DNA of 6,176 bases. Source: Ruminococcaceae bacterium UBA5396. Its GTDB lineage: Bacteria; Bacillota; Clostridia; Oscillospirales; Acutalibacteraceae. Of this stretch, positions 1 to 6,176 are shown in pieces. A program made the position numbers and the translations under genes. Where the stretch lies: NCBI GenBank assembly GCA_002410715.1, contig DHOG01000053.1:1-6176 (forward strand), read 5' to 3'. Position 1 is the stretch's first letter. Every line of letters begins with the position of its first letter. The notes under the pieces were generated by a model. That model was not told the origin of the DNA and did not search any database. It saw only the letters and a list, made by a program, of their open reading frames with translations.

Positions 1-1958
1 GCTGTTTCGCACCCCCGGTTTCCTGTGGCCAGCAATACTGTCCCGAGACTTCCCGGCGCGGCCGTTTCGGGGCTAACCCATTCACCGCGCAACGTCACAC
101 CGCTGGGCAGCAAAATAGGGGTTTCGCACAGATATGTGCCTTCAGGAATGTACACCACGCCACCGCCCTTATTCTTGGCGGCTCTCAGTGCCCTTTGAAT
201 TGCCGGAGAATCGTCGGTGACTCCGTCTGCATTCGCACCGAAGTCCTTTACCACATCATACAAAGCGACACATACTCCCATGCCATCATCGTATGTAACG
301 TCAACCGCATATGGTTTTCCGGTCGGTTCGTTGGTCAGCTTTATATCTTTAATGCGAACATCAAAAATATCGGTATTGCCCAACGGAACCAGATTATAAA
401 GGCGGAAATAGTTAATCGAGGCTATATTCAATCCACCGCCTGCTATATTCGCATCTCTCAGCGGCAATCTTAAATAATTCCACCCTGCTTTAAGTTGCTG
501 GTTGGGGAGGCTCCAATTATATTCCTGGGAATCAGATGCCCCAGAACTGGTCAATTCAATCTGTCCATCAGCATTATTGCGGGTAAACCCTCTTATATTT
601 CCTGGATTAGTCAGATTTTCAACGTAAAAGCTCATCGTCAGCATAAGCTTGTTTGACGGAGCGGATGATGCATCTATTTGAAAACTCTGGACTGTGTAAG
701 CGAAATTATTGGGATTTACTTGTGAATAGGAACTGCCGATTGTCCACTCAAACACCTCATGAGGAGGCTCAACTGTTATATCCCCTTTGGCCATAAATAG
801 ATTATCAAGGCGTATAACACTGTTGATATTCCCGACTACAGGGCCTAAGGGATTGGTGTAAAAATGAAATTCTTTCAGTGCAGTCATGTTGAAGCTTCCC
901 TGCATGGATGTATAGTCGGACAAATCAACCCATACTCGATAACAAGTAGGCTTATCTTCATCCGGCACGGCTATCAGCTTATCCAACGAAAAGCTGATAG
1001 AGCCTCCGCCTACACTGACAAGCTTTACGCCGATGGTGGAGCCGTATTTAGCGACAATGTCTTCCCATGCGTCGGTATCGGGACTCAATGTCTGAAACGC
1101 CCTCATGTCCCATTCAATCCGTAAAAAAGACGAAACATCCACCGGGGAGGCGAGGGTATACGATATATCCCGCAGCGTACCGGCGGTCAAATCTGCCGTG
1201 ATTGCATATCCCGTTCCCATGACCAAATCATTCTGCAGCGATGCTGCTGAACCCGTAGGCAGACGACTCCATGTACCGCAATAATCCTGTGTCGTACTGT
1301 CATTTTTAGGTTCGCAGTCGGTGATAAGCATCCGGTCGGGAATGGGAATATCGTCATACTCAACGGCGTACATGTTATCGAAACGAAGAGTACCGTTGCT
1401 GACATTACTGCTGGGACCGCCATTCTTGGTGACAAACTCAAAATACCGGAAAGATGAATAATCAAAGTAACCGGTATATTCAGAATAATAATCTAGATCC
1501 ACAGACAGTTTATACCAATAAGGAGAGCCTTCATACTGTGTGGACGTAATCTTATCCAGCCGATATGTGCGTGTATCGGTGGCAGATGAGCCCAGCTTTA
1601 AGTAAATATCATAAGAATATTGGTCTTGGATTTGGTCCCACATAATGCCGGGATTAAAAAACATGTCCCATTCAAACCGATTTTGTCCTCTTATATCTAC
1701 TGCAGTAGGCAATGTATAGGTGCAGGTTTTAAACAAGCCCATATTAACATCGCATTGGATAGCGTTGCTGGAACTCCATCCGTTCTGGCTGACGTACAAA
1801 GCATTGCCGGATGTTTTAACCCATCCGTTCAGCGTTGAACAGTCGGAAACCAATACCCGGTCTACTTCATCAGCCGTTAAAGGAATAGTTGGAAGTATCG
1901 GAATTATTGAAAAAAAGAACAGAAACACGATAACTAAAGCTGTTAATTTCTTTCTCAT
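1..1958 (-). CDS. Secreted multi-modular protein with Pectate_lyase_3-type beta-helix domain (3' end beyond window)
   Basis: Open from ATG at 1958 to the window edge (652 residues seen, no stop). The start is fixed by AAGGAG at 1967-1972, 8 bases upstream, and by a signal peptide: MRKK, a hydrophobic core at residues 8-25, probable cleavage after A29 (LTA|DE). Module A1 spans about 35-200, A2 about 210-392 and B about 402-544; all three match, in order, the N-terminal modules of the neighbouring esterase. They look like beta-sandwich carbohydrate-binding modules (A1 and A2 end in RFDNMYA and RLDNLFM), but I cannot name a family. From about 569 the sequence reads VKDFGANADGVTDDSPAIQ, then GGGVVYIPEGTY and GTVLLATGNRG at about 636-646. 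This is the typical opening of a Pectate_lyase_3 right-handed beta-helix, found in GH28-like, GH55-like and lyase enzymes. Catalytic residues lie beyond the edge, so the reaction and substrate are unknown. C40 and C79 could form a disulfide. Confidence 0.88.
   Translation of the reverse strand, partial: MRKKLTALVIVFLFFFSIIPILPTIPLTADEVDRVLVSDCSTLNGWVKTSGNALYVSQNGWSSSNAIQCDVNMGLFKTCTYTLPTAVDIRGQNRFEWDMFFNPGIMWDQIQDQYSYDIYLKLGSSATDTRTYRLDKITSTQYEGSPYWYKLSVDLDYYSEYTGYFDYSSFRYFEFVTKNGGPSSNVSNGTLRFDNMYAVEYDDIPIPDRMLITDCEPKNDSTTQDYCGTWSRLPTGSAASLQNDLVMGTGYAITADLTAGTLRDISYTLASPVDVSSFLRIEWDMRAFQTLSPDTDAWEDIVAKYGSTIGVKLVSVGGGSISFSLDKLIAVPDEDKPTCYRVWVDLSDYTSMQGSFNMTALKEFHFYTNPLGPVVGNINSVIRLDNLFMAKGDITVEPPHEVFEWTIGSSYSQVNPNNFAYTVQSFQIDASSAPSNKLMLTMSFYVENLTNPGNIRGFTRNNADGQIELTSSGASDSQEYNWSLPNQQLKAGWNYLRLPLRDANIAGGGLNIASINYFRLYNLVPLGNTDIFDVRIKDIKLTNEPTGKPYAVDVTYDDGMGVCVALYDVVKDFGANADGVTDDSPAIQRALRAAKNKGGGVVYIPEGTYLCETPILLPSGVTLRGEWVSPETAAPGSLGTVLLATGNRGCET
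327..1856 (-). repeat. Shared N-terminal module block (A1-A2-B), copy in the beta-helix gene
   Basis: This stretch encodes residues 35-544 of the beta-helix protein and is collinear with 4155-5663 in the esterase gene. Matched signatures include EWDMFFNPG, RTYRLDKIT, RFDNMYA, GTWSRLPTG, IEWDMRAF and GWNYLRLPLR, against EWDMFFTPG, RTYMLDKIT, RFDNIYA, GIWSRLPDG, LEWDMRVF and GWNTLRLPLR. In A1 I count roughly 86 identities over about 166 aligned positions. DNA similarity is patchy, so the duplication is not recent. Confidence 0.9.
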
Positions 1959-1966
1959 AAGCTTAG

Positions 1967-1972
1967 CTCCTT
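1967..1972 (-). promoter_or_regulatory. Ribosome binding site of the beta-helix gene
   Basis: The minus strand reads AAGGAG, 8 bases before the ATG at 1956-1958. It fixes the start of the partial gene, which is otherwise open-ended. Confidence 0.85.
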
Positions 1973-1988
1973 TTTCTTTGTTCAACTT

Positions 1989-2017
1989 ATTATACTAATA
2001 TCCGTTAGAATGGTTGA
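1989..2017 (-). promoter_or_regulatory. Probable sigma-70/sigma-A promoter of the beta-helix gene
   Basis: A perfect TATAAT -10 hexamer lies at 1989-1994 on the minus strand. At 17-18 base spacing the -35 position (about 2012-2018) falls on a poor match (TCAACC or TTCAAC). Transcription would begin near 1982 and give a leader of roughly 24 bases that includes the ribosome binding site. The weak -35 overlaps the end of the inverted repeat at 2016-2065, so an activator or repressor could act there. If real, this gene can be transcribed independently of the esterase gene. Confidence 0.5.
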
Positions 2018-2065
2018 AAAACGCAAGCGAAAACTTCGATATATGGTTTTCGTAAAGCGTTTTTC
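2016..2065 (-). terminator. Intergenic nested inverted repeat: candidate weak terminator or operator
   Basis: The outer arms GAAAAACGC (2016-2024) and GCGTTTTTC (2057-2065) pair perfectly over 9 bp. The inner arms GAAAAC (2029-2034) and GTTTTC (2046-2051) pair over 6 bp, with 4- and 5-base internal loops and an 11-base AT-rich end loop. It lies 67 bases after the esterase stop. On either strand the RNA would have an A-run before and a U-run after a short GC core, a weak bidirectional terminator pattern. The U-run is part of the stem and is not followed by more T. Because the repeat also touches the -35 of the next gene, an operator role is an equal alternative. The structure is certain; the function is not. 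Confidence 0.4.
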
Positions 2066-2132
2066 ATTCCCCATTCTTATTGGGTATTAGTATTAGTTAC
2101 GGCTCAATCGAATAACAGTATTGGTTGATGCT

Positions 2133-5100
2133 CTAACTTACCCTGATATCATCCAGATAAACACTGCCGCTCTCAGTGTCTGTTATGGAAAATTCAAGGC
2201 TGGCAATCGTATTGAGGGCAGTTGTTGGATTGGTTACAATCAGATTATTGTAAACCAACGACCGTAAATCGAATACATAATCGGTGAATCCACTGCTGGC
2301 CGCAACAGTATACAAAGTTGTTTTTGTATCACGACCGCCGTTAATGCATACCTTATACTTCAGATTGCCCGTAGTTTTTAAAGTCAGTTCCAACGATTTG
2401 GCCCGTGCGTTCCCGTTTTTGACTCGGACAGTCAGGTAGTTGTGATATTTCAATTGGTTATACCGCAAAACCGGACCCGCACCAGCTACACCGGTTCCGG
2501 TATAAGTCAGTTTGAGAGAAGCTTTACCCTCATGTTTTATGATGTTGTCATATGATATAACCGACGCTAACGTACCGTTGACCGGATTTACACCCCAAGT
2601 TGGCTGGAATCCGCCGGATGTTGTTGTCGATACCCATATGCTTTCGTCGTCGCAGTATGTCCATTCACTGGGATGATAATAGGTAGACGCGACAGAATCG
2701 GTACGGAATGGAACCGCAGGAATTCCAATGGAATTTTTCAAATTGGATGACATATTAAATGAGGCAAAAGCATATGTAGCAGCCACCGGGTCTACCCCGT
2801 CACTCCAAACCTCCACGGTGTTGAATGATGTAATACTGGCTTTTGCTCCTACAAAAACCCGATTTACTCCGCAGATTGCGAACCCGTGCAGGTCAGGGGA
2901 ACTACCAATGATCCCCAGTCCTGAGCCAACATGATCAAAGGTAAGAATAAGCTTGTTGCCTTGCTTGACCATGCTCTGGTATACAGGAGCTGTATATTCC
3001 TGATTAACAGTACTATAAACCATGCCCATTGCAGCGTCCGCAAACCGTTCGCCAACCGGCACTTTTGTGCTGGGGTGAATGGGATCATACCCAGCAACAG
3101 GGGGATCACGATATTTTAAAGGCAGATCATATATCGGAATTTGTGACATTGTCATGGGCTGTGCCGCCCACGCCTCTGTCATTTCTTCCGCCATCGAAGT
3201 CATATAAGTGAAACCTAAGCCCTCCTCCGGATACTTGTACGGTGCCAGATGTGAAAACAAAAACGGCATTTCACCACTCTCAAAGCCAAAAAGCGTACTC
3301 CAGCTCTCGGTCAAAGTATTAAGCGCGGCTTGATAAAATCCTGAAGCATAATTCATGTTTGATTCCCCCTGGTACCACAACGTTCCGGCAAGATTCATGC
3401 CAGCCAAGGGGGCAATCTTTGCATTATACATGGAAGTCATTTGGGTGAATTTAGGCAGGCCTGTGGTGTTAAACTGAGCTATCGAAATGTAACGACTTTT
3501 GGCGATTAACCCGTTTTTAATTATCGAATTATTATCAATATCACTGCGCGACAGCCACGTCTCAATCGGTGTAGCTCCTACCGCAGCATTAATGATACCA
3601 ACCGGTACATTTAACTGTGATTGCAAATCAAGTGCCATTTGGTATGCAATAGCCGACATGTATGCAACATCGCCGGTTACATCGCCAAAGCCCCAGCGTG
3701 TTTCGTATACATCCTCCTCTGGATACACAGGCTGGTCAAGTGTTCTTCCTGCCGGAACCACTGGCTGGTGCATAATGCGAATGTACGGATCATCGGCAGC
3801 AGCAATTGCTTCCATTCCTCCCACAGACATGCGAACCACGAACTCCATATTGGACTGGCCGGAAGCAAGCCAAAGTTCTCCGATGGCTACCTCATCGATT
3901 ACTCTGGCAACCACACCGTTCGCTTTGACGATGATGGAGTACTCATTGTAACTGCCGCTGCGTGCTGAGAAAGACAAAGACCAATTACCATTGCTGTCAG
4001 CTGTTGTGCTTTGGGTCTGGATTATAGTTGAGCCATTCTTAAGCTCGGCTGTAATACTGCTGAATGGTGAGTGAGCCTTCCCCCATATGTTCATTGGTTT
4101 ATTTTGCTGAAACATCATACCGTCGGAGAAAAATGACGGCATAAAGGTATCTACTGCATTTGTCAACTTAACATTCTGAACACGAATATCATAGACGTTA
4201 TCAGATGGAATCGGGTTATTCCGAATCTGCAAATACTTTATATCGGCAAGATTGACTATGCCATTTATCTGAGCTAATCTCAAAGGCAATCGCAAGGTGT
4301 TCCATCCTGGACGGATACCCTGTTGCGGTAATACCCATTGGTAATAATTGCTTCCGCCGCTTATCAGGCTGGACAGCCGGACATAGCCATCTATATAATT
4401 ATAAGTTAGTTTGGAAAGATCACCCGGAGCGGTCGTGTTTTCAGCATAAAAATCCATTGTAACGTACAGATCCTTCATTTCAACAGAGGAGGCATCGATA
4501 TCCAGAGTGTTTACCACGTGATTGAATAAATACTTCCCTGTATATGTAATAGGACCGGTAAGAAGATCCCACTCCTCGAAGTTGGGTTCAACCGGAATTA
4601 TATCAGCACCGTCCGTCAATCTAATGTTATCCATACGGAAAACGGAATTCGCCACTGATTCCACCACTGAACCGAATTGGTTGGTGTGAATGGATATATT
4701 GGTCACAGACGCACGGTTAAATGTGCCGTTTATCGTACCGTCGTCAAGGTTTATCCATGCCTTGTATACAGTGGGTTTCCCTGAAACAGGCTCTGACTTA
4801 ACATCGTTTCCAGCAACCGTAAGGGTTCCGCTGGCTGAAGTAAACACCACCTTGATACTATCTCCATAGGCGCTGCAAATAGTTTCCCACATGGCTATGG
4901 TCGGATCACTTTCACTAAACACCCGCATATCCCATTCCAAGTAATTATGGGCGGACGAATACACAGGAGCATTTAACGTGTATTTTAATTCACGAATAGT
5001 ACCATAGGTTGCTGTAACGGTTATCGCCGATCCACCACCTATTACCGTATCGCTTGAGAAATGAATTGGCTGCCCGTCGGGCAGGCGGCTCCAAATACCA

Positions 5101-5771
5101 TTTTGGTCTTCTGTGGTTGCACCGCCTGATTTTGGTGTGCAGTCACTGATCAGCACACTACTCGGCATTTCTGCAGCATAAATATTATCAAATCGAATAT
5201 TACCATTCATAACCGAGGTGTTTGGAGAGCCCTCTGTTGTAACAAAGACAAATAAGTTAAAAAATGACGGGTTAAAAGTACCCTCAGCCGTAGTATAATT
5301 GTCAAGTATGATTGAAACATGATGCCAATAATCGTTGCCTTCATACGGCGTTACCGTTATTTTATCCAGCATATAAGTACGGGTGCCGCCTGTGGTGGAT
5401 CCGATGCGAACGAAAATATCGTTTGCATACTGTACTTTAATTTGATCCCACATGCCCGGCGTGAAAAACATGTCCCACTCCAATAATCCATATCCGGACA
5501 GGTTTTTTGCCTGTGGCAATTGATAGGAACAGGTACGAAAACATCCGTAATTGATATCCCGCGCAATCGCATGGGTCGAATTCCAACCATTTATGTTAAC
5601 CGAAACCGGATTGCCCCCGGTTACTACCCACCCTTGCGTTGTGTCACACTCTGAAATCAACAGGCTGTTTTCGTCCTCGCCTTTTACATTAACAAAGGAC
5701 GACACCGATAGATAGGAAATCATAATCATAAACGACATAGTTAAAGCCACTAACTGTTTCACCTTTTTCAT
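2133..5771 (-). CDS. Secreted sialate O-acetylesterase-like (SASA/SGNH) carbohydrate esterase with four accessory modules
   Basis: A 1212-residue extracellular esterase predicted to remove O-acetyl groups from a glycan. A signal peptide occupies about residues 1-31 (MKKVKQLVAL, then a hydrophobic core). Module A1 is about 37-201, A2 about 206-388 and B about 398-539. A small beta-sandwich typical of this family starts about 543 (FFSDGMMFQQNKPMNIWG), and the SASA domain runs about 625-920. Catalytic motifs are intact: GQSNME with nucleophile Ser640, NAAVGATPIETW at 728-739, WYQGESN at 799-805, and DPIHP with Asp896 and His899 (DxxH). The family's C-terminal part ends at PFRTD (1025). A further beta-sandwich-like module fills about 1036-1212 and ends LDDIRVS. 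No dockerin, SLH or LPXTG anchor is visible. An upstream in-frame ATG at 5825 is rejected. Family members act on sialic acids, xylan and other acetylated sugars, so the name does not fix the substrate; the neighbouring beta-helix gene suggests a plant or pectin-like glycan. Confidence 0.92.
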   Translation of the reverse strand: MKKVKQLVALTMSFMIMISYLSVSSFVNVKGEDENSLLISECDTTQGWVVTGGNPVSVNINGWNSTHAIARDINYGCFRTCSYQLPQAKNLSGYGLLEWDMFFTPGMWDQIKVQYANDIFVRIGSTTGGTRTYMLDKITVTPYEGNDYWHHVSIILDNYTTAEGTFNPSFFNLFVFVTTEGSPNTSVMNGNIRFDNIYAAEMPSSVLISDCTPKSGGATTEDQNGIWSRLPDGQPIHFSSDTVIGGGSAITVTATYGTIRELKYTLNAPVYSSAHNYLEWDMRVFSESDPTIAMWETICSAYGDSIKVVFTSASGTLTVAGNDVKSEPVSGKPTVYKAWINLDDGTINGTFNRASVTNISIHTNQFGSVVESVANSVFRMDNIRLTDGADIIPVEPNFEEWDLLTGPITYTGKYLFNHVVNTLDIDASSVEMKDLYVTMDFYAENTTAPGDLSKLTYNYIDGYVRLSSLISGGSNYYQWVLPQQGIRPGWNTLRLPLRLAQINGIVNLADIKYLQIRNNPIPSDNVYDIRVQNVKLTNAVDTFMPSFFSDGMMFQQNKPMNIWGKAHSPFSSITAELKNGSTIIQTQSTTADSNGNWSLSFSARSGSYNEYSIIVKANGVVARVIDEVAIGELWLASGQSNMEFVVRMSVGGMEAIAAADDPYIRIMHQPVVPAGRTLDQPVYPEEDVYETRWGFGDVTGDVAYMSAIAYQMALDLQSQLNVPVGIINAAVGATPIETWLSRSDIDNNSIIKNGLIAKSRYISIAQFNTTGLPKFTQMTSMYNAKIAPLAGMNLAGTLWYQGESNMNYASGFYQAALNTLTESWSTLFGFESGEMPFLFSHLAPYKYPEEGLGFTYMTSMAEEMTEAWAAQPMTMSQIPIYDLPLKYRDPPVAGYDPIHPSTKVPVGERFADAAMGMVYSTVNQEYTAPVYQSMVKQGNKLILTFDHVGSGLGIIGSSPDLHGFAICGVNRVFVGAKASITSFNTVEVWSDGVDPVAATYAFASFNMSSNLKNSIGIPAVPFRTDSVASTYYHPSEWTYCDDESIWVSTTTSGGFQPTWGVNPVNGTLASVISYDNIIKHEGKASLKLTYTGTGVAGAGPVLRYNQLKYHNYLTVRVKNGNARAKSLELTLKTTGNLKYKVCINGGRDTKTTLYTVAASSGFTDYVFDLRSLVYNNLIVTNPTTALNTIASLEFSITDTESGSVYLDDIRVS
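4155..5663 (-). repeat. Shared N-terminal module block (A1-A2-B), copy in the esterase gene
   Basis: This stretch encodes residues 37-539 of the esterase. Module order and spacing match the block in the downstream gene, including an equal 39-residue spacing between two A1 cysteines (C42 and C81 here, C40 and C79 there). A1 and A2 also resemble each other: both begin LIS-D/E-C, carry LEWDM in the middle and a GTFN turn, and finish R-F/M-DNI. They are therefore probably an internal tandem duplication of one beta-sandwich unit. Confidence 0.88.
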
Positions 5772-5775
5772 AATT

Positions 5776-5783
5776 GCCTCCTT
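5776..5783 (-). promoter_or_regulatory. Ribosome binding site that decides the esterase start
   Basis: The minus strand reads AAGGAGGC, with AAGGAGG ending 5 bases before the ATG at 5769-5771. It selects the start that gives a clean signal peptide (MKKVKQLVAL). The in-frame ATG 54 bases further upstream at 5825 has no comparable site and would add a polar 18-residue extension. Confidence 0.9.
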
Positions 5784-5845
5784 CTTTTTTAAACAGGTTT
5801 CAAAATTATTCAGAGAATTCTCCACAATCTGTAACCCGTGTATCT

Positions 5846-5860
5846 AAAAGGCTCCTGCGA
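5846..5860. repeat. Direct repeat, copy 1 (AAAAGGCTCCTGCGA)
   Basis: This matches AAAACGCTCCTGCAA at 5966-5980 at 13 of 15 positions, in the same orientation. The two copies flank the hairpin at 5879-5938 and start 120 bases apart. Possible paired binding sites for a regulator; chance is not excluded. Confidence 0.35.
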
Positions 5861-5878
5861 CTATACAGACTGTCGAGG

Positions 5879-5938
5879 CGCAAGTTCACCCGAAAACTAT
5901 CTGATTGCAGATCTTATGCTGAAAATTTTCGGGTTGCG
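5879..5938 (-). repeat. Leader inverted repeat with inner hairpin
   Basis: ACCCGAAAA (5888-5896) pairs perfectly with TTTTCGGGT (5926-5934). The stem resumes outside a 5-base bulge as CGCA (5879-5882) with TGCG (5935-5938). Inside lies a second hairpin, ATCTG (5899-5903) with CAGAT (5908-5912) around a 4-base loop. It sits about 110-170 bases upstream of the esterase start. There is no T-run after it on either strand, so it is not a canonical terminator. A structured leader RNA or a protein-binding palindrome are the main options. I recognise no known riboswitch family. Confidence 0.6.
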
Positions 5939-5965
5939 TAGGATGCTCTAATTAATTGAATAGTG

Positions 5966-5980
5966 AAAACGCTCCTGCAA
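5966..5980. repeat. Direct repeat, copy 2 (AAAACGCTCCTGCAA)
   Basis: Partner of the copy at 5846-5860. Its left part overlaps TGAAAACGCT at 5964-5973, which fits the first ten positions of the catabolite-repression cre consensus (TGWNANCGNTNWCA); the last four positions fit poorly. A CcpA site before a glycan-degradation gene would be expected in Firmicutes, but the match is only half. Confidence 0.25.
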
Positions 5981-6060
5981 ATTGGTAGGCTCTCAGTTGT
6001 CAAAGGTATCTCATGTTAATCTTAATATATTAACCCTCCTCTCCACCACGGACTGATTTC

Positions 6061-6110
6061 TGTGTGCATCATCGATTTACCGGCAAGATGTAAATCACTC
6101 TCTGCACACA
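6061..6110 (-). repeat. Nested 50-base inverted repeat near the window edge
   Basis: Outer arms TGTGTGCA (6061-6068) and TGCACACA (6103-6110) pair over 8 bp. Inner arms GATTTAC (6074-6080) and GTAAATC (6090-6096) pair over 7 bp. The internal loops are 5 and 6 bases and the end loop is 9 bases. It begins 8 bases after a minus-strand TAG at 6119-6121, which would suit a 3' structure of an upstream gene, but no T-run follows it. Function unknown. Confidence 0.6.
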
Positions 6111-6176
6111 CGGTATTCCTAGACAATACAATTACCGTTAACTGTACTTTCTTTACAAACCATATCACCTGCCTTT

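Larger units (their letters stand above)
5772..6176. other. Non-coding upstream region of the esterase gene
   Basis: No reading frame of useful length starts and ends here on either strand. On the minus strand, the frame entering from the window edge runs 18 codons to a TAG at 6119-6121 and includes a possible ATG at 6161-6163. It could be the tail of an upstream gene or chance. The region contains two nested inverted repeats (5879-5938 and 6061-6110), a direct repeat, a 12-base AT palindrome at 6022-6033 and a cre-like half site. No convincing -35/-10 pair was found for the esterase gene. The length and structure suggest a long regulated leader or operator region. Confidence 0.6.

Noticed and set aside
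3499..3951. A 150-codon plus-strand frame opposite the esterase catalytic domain, and similar plus-strand frames at 195-473, 864-1124 and 3621-3968
   Set aside because: They lie antisense to strongly supported coding sequence with intact family motifs, lack good ribosome binding sites, and their translations resemble no protein I know.
2133..5771. Calling the esterase a true sialic-acid-specific enzyme
   Set aside because: The SASA family includes xylan and other glycan deacetylases, and nothing else in the window concerns sialic acid.
5813..5822. GAGAATTCTC 10-base perfect palindrome before the esterase start
   Set aside because: It is short, of simple composition and without a partner site; a palindrome of this size can arise by chance.
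5772..5825. In-frame upstream ATG at 5825 giving an 18-residue longer esterase
   Set aside because: It has no Shine-Dalgarno, and the extension would bury the signal peptide behind a polar stretch. The ATG at 5771 has AAGGAGG at ideal spacing.
5989..5996. CTGAGAG on the minus strand, reminiscent of a TPP riboswitch
   Set aside because: The rest of the TPP core (the long conserved CTGATCTGGATAATGCCAGC-like segment) is absent downstream.
5998..6003. A perfect TTGACA (-35) on the minus strand upstream of the esterase gene
   Set aside because: At 16-18 base spacing the -10 positions read TTTGCA, TTGCAG and TGCAGG, none close to TATAAT.

Overview
The window holds two large, same-strand (minus) genes for secreted, multi-modular proteins that probably act on acetylated polysaccharides. 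Both start codons follow a near-consensus Shine-Dalgarno (AAGGAGG or AAGGAG) and a Gram-positive-type signal peptide. With the moderate base composition and a TATAAT hexamer, this suggests a low-to-moderate GC Firmicute, most likely a plant-polysaccharide-degrading clostridial or Paenibacillus-like bacterium. That assignment is an inference from style, not from a recognised species marker.

Layout, read in the direction of transcription (right to left). 6176-5772: about 400 bases with no convincing gene, carrying two nested inverted repeats, a short direct repeat and a half-conserved cre-like motif. 5771-2133: a complete 1212-residue esterase of the sialate O-acetylesterase-like SASA family (SGNH fold), preceded by three beta-sandwich-like modules and followed by a fourth. 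2132-1959: a 174-base gap with a 50-base nested inverted repeat and a likely promoter. 1958-1: the first 652 residues of a second secreted protein, cut by the window edge, which enters a Pectate_lyase_3-type right-handed beta-helix domain.

The main observation is that the two proteins share the same N-terminal ~510-residue module set (A1, A2, B) in the same order, about half identical by eye in A1, but have unrelated catalytic domains. Base composition of the second gene jumps from about 42% to about 60% G+C almost exactly where the shared modules stop and the beta-helix begins, as expected for an exchanged or fused catalytic domain. The likely joint role is deacetylation (esterase) plus backbone or side-chain cleavage (beta-helix enzyme), with both enzymes steered to the same glycan by matching non-catalytic modules. 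The substrate cannot be read from the sequence.

No RNA gene, insertion sequence, CRISPR array or defence system is visible. The plus-strand reading frames are antisense shadows of the two genes.
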